Source: an uncultured Erythrobacter sp. (GTDB lineage: Bacteria; Pseudomonadota; Alphaproteobacteria; Sphingomonadales; Sphingomonadaceae). Taken from it: DNA of 12,617 bases. Below the pieces are notes generated by a model. The model did not search any database, had not been told where the DNA came from, and saw only the letters and a program-made list of their open reading frames with translations. How positions within the stretch are numbered: position 1 is the first letter of the stretch; each line of letters begins with the position of its first letter. The stretch is taken from the NCBI GenBank assembly GCA_947258465.1, contig CAMYIQ010000048.1, forward strand, positions 1-12,617, read 5' to 3'. Positions 1-6,423 of the stretch are shown here, in pieces. Both the position numbers and the translations under genes were made by a program.

Positions 1-495
1 CCGGTCGATGGGGATGAGCTTGGCCATCAGCATCTGGAACGCCACCCGCTGCGCGCCGCTGAAAAAGCCCAGCAGCAGGAAGCTGGCGAGCGTCACCACC
101 AGCAGCGCCGTGCCTTCGAGCATCCATGCCGCGAGGGCCAGCGCCAGCACCATAACCCGCATCATCGAACCGACGCTGATGGCATAGGGCAGGATGCGCT
201 TGCGGCTTTCGACCTGCGCGCCCGACAGGATTGGGGAGACCGTGCCGCCCAATTGCAGCAATGCGGTGCCGAGCCCGACCGCCGCCGCGCTGCCGGTCAG
301 CAGATAGAGATAGGCGGGAATGATGGTGGGGGCATAGATAAGGCGAAAGCCCGTCATGCCGAAGACGCCATGCGTCAGATTGGTCGCGTAATTGCGCTTG
401 AGGTTCGCCTCCATGAAAAGGCGATGGCGCTCCCAGACATCGCCGTCCGGGAGCGCCGTATTGTCTTCGCCCGATGAGGCGAGGGCCTCGCTCAA
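1..495 (-). CDS. MFS transporter, N-terminal part (3' end outside window)
   Basis: This is the start of a membrane transporter; only about 165 codons lie in the window and the frame stays open to the left edge. After a polar N-terminus the translation alternates hydrophobic helices (around YAPTIIPAYLYLL, VMVLALALAAWML and LLVVTLASFLLLGFF) with short basic loops such as ESRKR, as in the first half of a major facilitator superfamily permease. The substrate cannot be read from the sequence. The proposed start is a TTG at 493-495 whose TTGA overlaps the stop of the upstream acyl-CoA dehydrogenase, which suggests translational coupling. No good Shine-Dalgarno is visible, and an ATG at 412-414 (MEANLKRNYATN) is a real alternative. 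As third gene after an ACAD pair it may import the acid that pair oxidises; that role is inferred from context only. MFS assignment is fairly secure, start is not. Confidence 0.75.
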   Translation of the reverse strand, partial: MSEALASSGEDNTALPDGDVWERHRLFMEANLKRNYATNLTHGVFGMTGFRLIYAPTIIPAYLYLLTGSAAAVGLGTALLQLGGTVSPILSGAQVESRKRILPYAISVGSMMRVMVLALALAAWMLEGTALLVVTLASFLLLGFFSGAQRVAFQMLMAKLIPIDR

Positions 496-1562
496 TAGCT
501 GGCGAGCTTGGCGTATCGATCCTTGAGATAGCTCGAAGAGCCCCAGGCCGATTCAAGCACACGGGCGCGCTTCAGATAGAAGCCGACATCGTATTCGTCG
601 GTCATGCCGATGCCGCCATGCAGTTGGATGCCTTGATTGCTGATCGTGTGCAGCACGCGGTTGGCCTCCGCCTTGGCGATGGTCGCTGCGCGCGCGACGC
701 CGAAGCCGCCATCGACCGCCTGCAGACCCGCCTCGACCGCGCTGCGCATCTGCGCCAGATCGGCGAACAGATCGGCCATGCGGTGCTGCAGTGCCTGGAA
801 GGTGGCGAGCACCTGGTTGAACTGCACGCGCTGCTTCAGATAATCGAGTGTGGTATCGAAGACCTGCTGCGCCATGCCGAGCATTTCGGCGGCGGTCAGC
901 ACGCGCGCCCGGTCGAGCACATCGTCGAGCAGACTGTCGCCGCCGCCTTCGAGCTTGTCGGCCGCCGCGCCATCGAAATTCACGTCGGCATGACTGCGCT
1001 GATCGGTGAGCTTGCGCGTCGTGAGCGAGACGCCGTCACCCTTTTCGACGAGATAGAGCCCGTCCTTGGCCGCGACCACGAACAGATCTGCGCCATGCGC
1101 TTCGTGGACGAAGGCTTTCTTGCCGGTCAGCTTGCCACCCGAAACGCTTGCCTCGATCGCGCTGGGATCGTGATGCGCGCTTTCGTCCACCGCGAGCGTG
1201 GCAACGGTTTCACCGCTGGCGAGCTTCGGCAGCCACTTGGCCTTCTGCTCATCGCTTCCGCCGAGCACGATCGCGCTTGCCGCGATGGTCGTGGCGATCA
1301 ACGGGCTGGCGGTCAGCGTCTTGCCGAGTTCCTCGACCACGAGCCCGGCCGATAGGAAGCCGAAGTCCGATCCGCCGTGGTCCTCGGGAATGATGACCCC
1401 GGCCCAGCCCATCTCCGCCATCGTGGCATAGGCGTCCTTGTTGTAGGCATGCGGCTCGCCGTTGGCGCGGACCTTGCGAAACTCGGTCACCGGGCTTTCA
1501 TTGGTCGCCCAGTCGCGCGCCATATCGCGCAGCATTTCCTGTTCTTCGTTGAGAACTGCCAT
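492..1562 (-). CDS. acyl-CoA dehydrogenase, small (non-catalytic-type) subunit
   Basis: A 356-residue acyl-CoA dehydrogenase-fold protein, partner of the large subunit encoded 17 bp upstream. The C-terminal ACAD domain is clear: a QFNQVLATFQ helix near 247-256 and QLHGGIGMTDEYDVGFYLKRAR at about 313-334. The N-terminal and middle domains are eroded: the usual TEPxAGSD loop is replaced by VDESAHHDPSA. Aligned by eye, the long-chain/isovaleryl-type catalytic Glu (ER) position is Ala219, and the medium-chain-type Glu (YEGT) position is Trp340. The subunit therefore probably does not supply the catalytic base itself. This resembles small subunits of pimeloyl-CoA dehydrogenase (PimD) and of heteromeric steroid-side-chain ACADs. 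The start MAVLNEEQ is preceded by a GGGAG Shine-Dalgarno in the 17-bp gap; the frame stays open upstream inside the large-subunit gene, but that extension is a shadow. The stop overlaps the TTG of the MFS gene. Confidence 0.88.
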   Translation of the reverse strand: MAVLNEEQEMLRDMARDWATNESPVTEFRKVRANGEPHAYNKDAYATMAEMGWAGVIIPEDHGGSDFGFLSAGLVVEELGKTLTASPLIATTIAASAIVLGGSDEQKAKWLPKLASGETVATLAVDESAHHDPSAIEASVSGGKLTGKKAFVHEAHGADLFVVAAKDGLYLVEKGDGVSLTTRKLTDQRSHADVNFDGAAADKLEGGGDSLLDDVLDRARVLTAAEMLGMAQQVFDTTLDYLKQRVQFNQVLATFQALQHRMADLFADLAQMRSAVEAGLQAVDGGFGVARAATIAKAEANRVLHTISNQGIQLHGGIGMTDEYDVGFYLKRARVLESAWGSSSYLKDRYAKLASY

Positions 1563-1579
1563 TTTCCGTGCTCCCTGTC

Positions 1580-2791
1580 TTACTGGTGGTCGAGCATGCC
1601 GAGCACGCGCTTGGCGATGATGTTGTTCTGGATTTCGGTGGAGCCGCCATAGATCGTGGTGGCCTTGCCGAAGAGCCAGCCGCGCACCGCCTCGAGTTCG
1701 CCGTCGGTGAACTCCTCGCCTTCCCAGCCGAGGCCCTGGAGGCCGCGAATCTCGATCAGCAGCTCGCTGCGCTCCTGACTCAATTTGGTGCCGAGCTTTT
1801 TCAGCACCGAGCTGATTTCGGACACACCGCCCTGCGCCTTGCTTTCCTCGACCGCGCGGCGGGCGGTCAGCAGGAAGGAATTCCAGCGGATCTCGAAATC
1901 GGCGATCTTGTCGCGCAGAACCTTGTCGGCGAGTTCGCCCGCCGCATCGGTTTCGCCATATTTCTTGGCGATATCGCCCAGGCTCTGGCCCATCATGCTG
2001 GCCAGACGTCCGCCACCCGATATGTTGGTCCGTTCGTGCTGGAGCAGGCGTTTGCCGATGGTCCAGCCCTGGCCTTCCTCGCCGACGAGGTTTTCCTTGG
2101 GCACCTTCACATTGTCGAAGAAGGTTTCGCAGAACGGGCTGGTGCCGCTGATCATGGTAATCGGGCGGACTTCGACGCCCGGTGCATCCATGTCGATCAG
2201 CATGAAGCTGATGCCGCGGTGCTTGTCGCTCTTGTCGGTGCGCACGATGGCAAAGCACTTGTCGGCCCACTGGCCGCCGCTGGTCCAGGTCTTCTGGCCA
2301 TTGACGATGTAATGGTCGCCCTTGTCCTCGGCGAAGGTCTGCAAGTTCGCAAGGTCCGAACCGGCATTGGGCTCCGAATAGCCCTGGCACCAGCGGATTT
2401 CGCCGCGGCAGATCGGCGGGATGTGCTCCATCTTCTGCTCTTCACTGCCATATTCGAGCAGGGTGGGGCCGAACATCATCACGCCCATGCCGCCGATGGG
2501 GTTGTAGGCGCCCGCCTTGGCGAATTCCTGGTCGATGATCTTGGCCTGCGCCTTGGTCAGGCCGCCGCCGCCATACTGCTTGGGCCAGGTGGGCGTGCCC
2601 CAGCCGCGTTCGCCAACCGCTTCGCGCCAGGCTTTCTGGGCAGGCGTTTCGTCGGTCGGACCGTCGACACCGGCCAGCGCATTGCCCTTGTTCTTGAGCT
2701 CGTCGGGGAAGTTGGCGGCGAGGAATTGCTGCACTTCGGTGCGGAAGGCATCCTCGTCGGCATGGATGTCGGGTTCTAACTGGGTTGCCAT
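1580..2791 (-). CDS. acyl-CoA dehydrogenase, large subunit (pimeloyl-CoA/IpdE1-like)
   Basis: A 403-residue FAD-dependent acyl-CoA dehydrogenase that should introduce an alpha,beta double bond into a CoA thioester and pass electrons to ETF. Visible landmarks are the CQGYSEPNAGSDLA loop (about 135-148), NGQKTWTSGGQWAD (164-177), the LLQHERT segment with Glu253 at the long-chain/isovaleryl-type catalytic-base position, and the C-terminal IYGGSTEIQNNIIAKR, where Gly replaces the medium-chain-type Glu. The long N-terminal region with WPKQYGGGGLT matches the large subunits of pimeloyl-CoA dehydrogenase and of FadE/IpdE heteromers; I recall this from family knowledge and could not run a search. Start MATQLEPD has an AGGAG Shine-Dalgarno four to five bases upstream. 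It is the first gene of a minus-strand operon with the small subunit and an MFS transporter, and is divergent from a CitE-like lyase. The substrate (dicarboxylyl, branched or steroid-derived CoA) is not determined. Confidence 0.92.
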   Translation of the reverse strand: MATQLEPDIHADEDAFRTEVQQFLAANFPDELKNKGNALAGVDGPTDETPAQKAWREAVGERGWGTPTWPKQYGGGGLTKAQAKIIDQEFAKAGAYNPIGGMGVMMFGPTLLEYGSEEQKMEHIPPICRGEIRWCQGYSEPNAGSDLANLQTFAEDKGDHYIVNGQKTWTSGGQWADKCFAIVRTDKSDKHRGISFMLIDMDAPGVEVRPITMISGTSPFCETFFDNVKVPKENLVGEEGQGWTIGKRLLQHERTNISGGGRLASMMGQSLGDIAKKYGETDAAGELADKVLRDKIADFEIRWNSFLLTARRAVEESKAQGGVSEISSVLKKLGTKLSQERSELLIEIRGLQGLGWEGEEFTDGELEAVRGWLFGKATTIYGGSTEIQNNIIAKRVLGMLDHQ

Positions 2792-2830
2792 GAGTCTCTC
2801 CTGAATCTCGGCGACAGGCATACCGCAAAG

Positions 2831-2846
2831 TTTACGTGCACGGAAA
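2831..2846. promoter_or_regulatory. candidate operator palindrome in the divergent promoter
   Basis: TTTACGTGCACGGAAA is symmetric in 7 of 8 base pairs around a perfect CGTGCACG core. It lies in the 106-bp gap between the divergent ACAD operon (start 2791) and the CitE-like lyase gene (start 2898), about 40-50 bp from each start codon. That size and location suit a dimeric repressor or activator controlling both units. No regulator gene lies next to it in this window, and I could not identify convincing -35/-10 pairs. Confidence 0.4.
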
Positions 2847-2897
2847 TACGCTAGGGCATGCTTGACGAATACCGGCCTTTGCGTCTCAAGCACGCGT

Positions 2898-3791
2898 ATG
2901 AGCGAAAAAACAGAACCGACATTGCGGATGCGTAGCTGGCTGTTCGCCCCCGGCGACAGCAACAAAAAGATGGCCAAGGCCGCCGAGGGCGAGGCCGATA
3001 TCGTGATCTTCGATCTGGAAGATGCGGTGGTCGAAAGCGGCAAGGCGGATGCCCGCGCTGCGATCGCGGATTTCCTTGGTTCGAAAAGCGGGCAGGAACG
3101 CGCCCGGCTGTGGGTCCGGGTCAATCCGCTCGATGGCGAGTGGACGGCCGATGATCTCGCGGCGATCATGCCTGCGCGCCCCGGCGGGATCATGCTGCCC
3201 AAATCGCGCGGGCGGCACGATGTCGAGGAACTGGACCGCCGGATGACCGCGCTCGAGAAAGAAAACGGGATCGAGCCGGGTTCGACGCCGGTCATCGCGC
3301 TGGTCACGGAAACGGCGGCGGCCATGTTTACCACCGGCGATTATGGCGGCGCACCGCGACTGGCGGCGATGACCTGGGGTGCCGAGGATCTCGCCGATTC
3401 GCTGGGGGCGCAGAGCAATCGCGACTTCGATGGCGATTTCGCTTTCACCTACAAGCTGGCGCGCAGCCTGTGCCTGCTCGGCGCGGTGGCGGCGGAGGTC
3501 ATGCCGATCGAGACGATCGACACCAATTTCCGCGATCTGGAAGGACTGCGCAAGCGTGCCATCGAGGTTCGCCGTCAGGGTTATCGCGGAATGCTGGCCA
3601 TCCATCCAGCGCAAGTGCCGGTAATCAACGAGGCCTTTTCTCCGAGCGAGGAAGAGATCGCCGAAGCGCGCGAAATCATCGCGCTGTTCGAAGCTAATCC
3701 GGGCGCGGGCACGATCGGCTGGAAGGGCGGCATGCTCGACCGCCCGCATCTCTCCCGTGCGCGCCAGCTTCTGGCGCAGGTCGAAGGCTAG
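2898..3791 (+). CDS. HpcH/HpaI-family CoA-ester lyase (CitE-like)
   Basis: A 297-residue TIM-barrel CoA-ester lyase of the HpcH/HpaI aldolase/citrate-lyase-beta family, which makes or cleaves C-C bonds in beta-hydroxyacyl-CoA esters such as malyl- or citramalyl-CoA in a Mg2+-dependent reaction. Landmarks: RSWLFAPGDS (12-21), IFDLEDAV (37-44), WVRVNP with Arg74, MLPKSRG (99-105), LVTETAAAMF with metal-ligand candidate Glu138, and WGAEDLADSLGA with Asp164, all in family order. Length is typical of stand-alone CitE-like enzymes, so it is not a citrate lyase subunit; no CitD or CitF partner is present. The start is set at ATG 2898 (MSEKTEP); a TTG at 2862 and an ATG at 2928 are alternatives, and no strong Shine-Dalgarno decides. 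It is divergent from the ACAD operon, so it may process a product of that pathway (inferred). Its stop shares CTAG (3788-3791) with the convergent cysQ stop. Confidence 0.88.
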   Translation: MSEKTEPTLRMRSWLFAPGDSNKKMAKAAEGEADIVIFDLEDAVVESGKADARAAIADFLGSKSGQERARLWVRVNPLDGEWTADDLAAIMPARPGGIMLPKSRGRHDVEELDRRMTALEKENGIEPGSTPVIALVTETAAAMFTTGDYGGAPRLAAMTWGAEDLADSLGAQSNRDFDGDFAFTYKLARSLCLLGAVAAEVMPIETIDTNFRDLEGLRKRAIEVRRQGYRGMLAIHPAQVPVINEAFSPSEEEIAEAREIIALFEANPGAGTIGWKGGMLDRPHLSRARQLLAQVEG

Positions 3792-4522
3792 GCCGAAAGC
3801 TTGGTCACCTCGGCTAGCACCCGCTCGGCCCATTCGGGGCGGCAGATCAACAGATCCGGCATGTAGGTATCGGAATTGTTGTAGAGCAGCGGGCTGCCAT
3901 CGCTGCGGCTGGCGTGAAGGCCGTGCGCAAGGGCCACGGCAGCGGGGGCGGCGCTATCCCATTCGTACTGTCCGCCGGTGTGGAGGTAGATTTCCGCTTC
4001 GCCGCGCACCACCGCCATGGCTTTCGCGCCAGCCGATCCCATGCCGACCAGCTCCGCACCTATGGCTTCGGACACGGCGACGGCTTCCGCGGCCGGGCGG
4101 GTCCGGCTGACCACCATGCGCGGCCTTTCGGCAGCGGCGGGCACTGCGATCGGTGCGTCGCTCCGCAGCACGGTGCCGAGGCCGGGCAGGGCGACCGCGC
4201 CGATTTCGGGCTTGCCCCCAACGCACAGCGCGACATGGACTGCCCAATCGGTGCGCGCTTCGCCATATTCGCGGGTGCCGTCCACCGGATCGACGATCCA
4301 CACGCGCTCTTTGGAAAGACGTTCGGCGGTATCCTTGCTTTCTTCGGACAGCAGGCCATCCTCGGGCCGCTGTTCGCGCAGCGCGTGAACGAGAAACTGG
4401 TTGGCGGTCTGGTCGCCCGCCTGGCCCAGCGCCTTGCCTTCGAACATGCCGCTTTCACGGACTTCGATCAGAATGCTGCCCGCCACTTGGGCGAGATGAG
4501 CGGCCAGTTCGGCGTCGGTCAT
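3788..4522 (-). CDS. cysQ: 3'(2'),5'-bisphosphate nucleotidase, CysQ-type
   Basis: A 244-residue inositol-monophosphatase-superfamily enzyme, expected to hydrolyse 3'-phosphoadenosine 5'-phosphate (PAP) to AMP in the cytoplasm and so relieve product inhibition in sulfate assimilation. The metal-site motifs are present: LLSEES (57-62), WIVDPVDGTREY (75-86) and YEWDSAAPAA with Asp189. The segment after the first helix reads GQAGDQTANQFLV (33-45), like the GDxxAN form of mycobacterial and alphaproteobacterial CysQ rather than the SPVTEAD form of enterobacterial CysQ. A GGGGA Shine-Dalgarno precedes ATG 4522. The gene is convergent with the CitE-like lyase, and the two stop codons overlap by four bases. 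No other cys gene is in view. An inositol-1-phosphatase is the alternative; CysQ is favoured by the overall form. Confidence 0.85.
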   Translation of the reverse strand: MTDAELAAHLAQVAGSILIEVRESGMFEGKALGQAGDQTANQFLVHALREQRPEDGLLSEESKDTAERLSKERVWIVDPVDGTREYGEARTDWAVHVALCVGGKPEIGAVALPGLGTVLRSDAPIAVPAAAERPRMVVSRTRPAAEAVAVSEAIGAELVGMGSAGAKAMAVVRGEAEIYLHTGGQYEWDSAAPAAVALAHGLHASRSDGSPLLYNNSDTYMPDLLICRPEWAERVLAEVTKLSA

Positions 4523-4737
4523 GCTGGAGTATTTCCCCTATTCACACTGTTCGCCGCTCGCATGACAGAGACGAGCCGCCTTGCGAACCCCCGATTTGCT
4601 GCGAGTGCGAGATCGGGCGGCGGTGGAGCCCCTGCGGTCCTCGTCGATCGCACGGCCGCGCATGACGTCGTTCGAAATGCTGTTCCGTTCCCGCCTGACA
4701 CTTGCCCTTGCCCGCGCGCGCGCCTAGCCAGCCGGGG

Positions 4738-5328
4738 ATGTTCGATCCTCAGGCTTTCCGCGATGCGCTCGGCAGTTTCGTTACGGGTGTTACGATCGTG
4801 ACCGCGCGAGACGGGGAAGGGCGCCCCTTCGGCCTTACCGCTAATAGCTTCAACTCGGTCAGTCTCGATCCGCCGATGGTCTTGTGGAGCCTTTCCTTGC
4901 GGTCGCGCACACTGCCCGTCTTTCGCGATGCCACCAGTTGGGCGGTGCACGTTCTCGCTGCCGATCAGCAGCCGATGTCCGATCGCTTCGCACGCCCGGG
5001 CGAGGACAAGTTCGCCGGACTGGCGGTGGTGGACGGGCCTGAAGGAGCGCCTCTGATCGAAGGCTGCGCGGCGCGCTTCGGCTGTCGCGCCCGCTTCGAA
5101 TACGAAGGCGGCGATCATGCGATTTTCCTCGGCGAGGTCGTCGATTTTGACCGTCGCGAAGCTGCGCCGCTGATCTATCACGGCGGCCGCTATGGGCGGG
5201 TCATGCGCGCGCCCACGGGCGAGGATCTGGAGCGCGAAGGCCTTGCCGAAACGCTTGGCGGAGAGCTTTCCCTTACGGCGAGCGGTGCCGAGCTGCTGGC
5301 GGCGCTCGAGAGTTTGGCGAAGCGCTAG
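4738..5328 (+). CDS. flavin reductase family protein (HpaC-like)
   Basis: A 196-residue flavin reductase-like FMN-binding protein. Such proteins reduce FMN or FAD with NAD(P)H, usually for a partner two-component monooxygenase, in the cytoplasm. The N-terminus shows ALGSFVTGVTIVTA (10-23) and GLTANSFNSVSLDPP (32-46), the classic flavin-binding start of this family, then DRFA and, near 155, YHGGRYGRV. After that comes a tail of about 35 residues (GEDLEREGLAETLGG onward) beyond the usual core, predicted helical. Start ATG 4738 follows GGGG closely; a TTG at 4702 would add 12 unlikely residues. The 215 bp upstream (4523-4737) hold no gene I can support, only a weak stem CCCGAT/ATCGGG at 4590-4617 and a short alternating CG run. 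No monooxygenase gene sits next to it, so the partner must be elsewhere, or the protein acts alone. Confidence 0.85.
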   Translation: MFDPQAFRDALGSFVTGVTIVTARDGEGRPFGLTANSFNSVSLDPPMVLWSLSLRSRTLPVFRDATSWAVHVLAADQQPMSDRFARPGEDKFAGLAVVDGPEGAPLIEGCAARFGCRARFEYEGGDHAIFLGEVVDFDRREAAPLIYHGGRYGRVMRAPTGEDLEREGLAETLGGELSLTASGAELLAALESLAKR

Positions 5329-5353
5329 ACACCGGACCTCCGCGCCGATACCC

Positions 5354-5368
5354 GTTGCGAAAAGCAAC
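5354..5368 (+). other. small hairpin in leader of the quinone reductase gene
   Basis: GTTGC-GAAAA-GCAAC can form a 5-bp stem with a tight A-rich loop. It lies after the flavin reductase stop and just before the AAGGGAAGAG ribosome-binding region of the next gene. There is no following T-run, so it is not a standard terminator; it could be an RNA processing or stability element, or chance. Confidence 0.2.
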
Positions 5369-5386
5369 CAAGGGAAGAGCAGCATT

Positions 5387-6361
5387 ATGAAGACCCGCAT
5401 CACCGAAATGTTCGGCATCGAGCATCCGATCATCCAGGGCGGCATGCACTATGTCGGTTTTGCCGAGATGGCGGCGGCCGTTTCCAATGCGGGCGGTCTC
5501 GGGATCATCACCGGCCTCACCCAGGGCACGCCCGAAAAGCTCGCCGACGAGATCGCGCGCTGCAAGGACATGACCGACAAGCCCTTCGGCGTGAACCTGA
5601 CCTTCCTGCCGACGGTCAACGCGCCCGATTATCCGGGCCTGGTGCGCGTCATCATCGAAGGCGGGGTCAAGGTGGTCGAGACCGCGGGCAACAACCCGGC
5701 GCAGGTGCTGCCTTTCTTCAAGGATGCTGGGGTCAAGGTGATTCACAAATGCACCAGCGTGCGGCACAGCCTGAAGGCGCAGTCGATCGGTTGCGACGCG
5801 GTCAGCGTCGACGGCTTCGAATGCGGCGGCCACCCCGGCGAGGATGACATCCCCAACATGATCCTGCTGCCGCGCGCAGCGGACGAGCTGGAAATTCCCT
5901 TCGTCGCCAGCGGCGGCATGGCCGATGCGCGCAGCCTGGTCGCCAGCCTTGCGATGGGTGCCGAGGGTATGAATATGGGCACCCGTTTCATCGCCACCAA
6001 GGAAGCGCCGGTTCACGAGAACGTGAAGAAAGCGATCGTCGCCGCATCCGAACTCGACACAAGGCTGGTCATGCGGCCCTTGCGCAATACCGAGCGCGTG
6101 ATGACCAATGACGCCGTCGAGGAACTGCTCAGGATCGAGAAGGAAAAAGGCGCCGATCTCAAGTTCGAGGACATCATCGAACAGGTGGCGGGCGTCTATC
6201 CGCGCATCATGATGGAAGGCGATATGGACGCAGGCGCCTGGTCCTGCGGCATGGTGGCGGGCCTCATCAACGATATCCCGACGTGCCAGGAACTGATCGA
6301 CGGTATCATGACCGAAGCGGAAGAGATCATCCGTGGCCGCCTGGCTGGCTTCCTGAACTAG
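5387..6361 (+). CDS. NAD(P)H:quinone oxidoreductase, PA1024-like (nitronate monooxygenase superfamily)
   Basis: A 324-residue FMN-dependent TIM-barrel enzyme of the nitronate monooxygenase/FabK superfamily. Landmarks in order: EHPIIQGGMHYVG (12-24), KPFGVNLTFLP (65-75), VIHKCTSVRH (118-127), VDGFECGGHPGEDD (141-154) with the conserved His149, ASGGMADARSLVASLAMGA, and NMGTRFIAT. From memory these closely match Pseudomonas aeruginosa PA1024, which was shown to be an NADH:quinone reductase and not a nitronate monooxygenase; the HKCTxVRH and FECxGHPGEDDIP blocks are the basis. Automatic pipelines would likely call it nitronate monooxygenase. Start ATG 5387 is preceded by a good AAGGGAAGAG Shine-Dalgarno; the open frame reaches upstream into the flavin reductase gene, but that part is a shadow. 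It heads a run of plus-strand genes with CPBP, ACAD and aldo/keto reductase. Its length is normal and no key residue is missing. Confidence 0.88.
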   Translation: MKTRITEMFGIEHPIIQGGMHYVGFAEMAAAVSNAGGLGIITGLTQGTPEKLADEIARCKDMTDKPFGVNLTFLPTVNAPDYPGLVRVIIEGGVKVVETAGNNPAQVLPFFKDAGVKVIHKCTSVRHSLKAQSIGCDAVSVDGFECGGHPGEDDIPNMILLPRAADELEIPFVASGGMADARSLVASLAMGAEGMNMGTRFIATKEAPVHENVKKAIVAASELDTRLVMRPLRNTERVMTNDAVEELLRIEKEKGADLKFEDIIEQVAGVYPRIMMEGDMDAGAWSCGMVAGLINDIPTCQELIDGIMTEAEEIIRGRLAGFLN

Positions 6362-6382
6362 GGGGCGGATACCGCCATGCTC

Positions 6383-6402
6383 GACGGCTGAGGCGTCTTT
6401 TT
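6383..6402 (+). terminator. weak candidate intrinsic terminator
   Basis: GACG-GCTGAGG-CGTC followed by five T residues lies in the 62-bp gap after the quinone reductase gene. A second stem, GGCGG-ATA-CCGCC, sits at 6364-6376. The stems are only 4-5 bp, so termination would be partial at best and the next gene may still be read through. Confidence 0.25.
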
Positions 6403-6423
6403 CAATACAGGGATACGACCGGG

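Noticed and set aside
1563..2390. Upstream part of a 632-codon minus-strand open frame that would extend the small ACAD subunit
   Set aside because: It overlaps the well-supported large-subunit gene in another frame and reads as Arg/Gly/His-rich shadow peptide; the natural ACAD start and ribosome-binding site are at 1562.
1568..2779. 403-codon plus-strand open frame opposite the ACAD large subunit
   Set aside because: Ala/His/Asp-rich antisense shadow caused by high GC3; no domain recognisable.
2862..2867. TTGACG as a -35 box for the CitE-like gene
   Set aside because: No acceptable -10 at 16-18 bp; the position 17 bp downstream reads CTCAAG.
4709..4723. Alternating CG run as a Z-DNA or regulatory element
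   Set aside because: Short and expected by chance in DNA of this GC content.
4519..5445. 308-codon minus-strand frame opposite the flavin reductase gene
   Set aside because: The opposite strand encodes clear flavin reductase motifs; this frame shows none and would overlap the whole gene.
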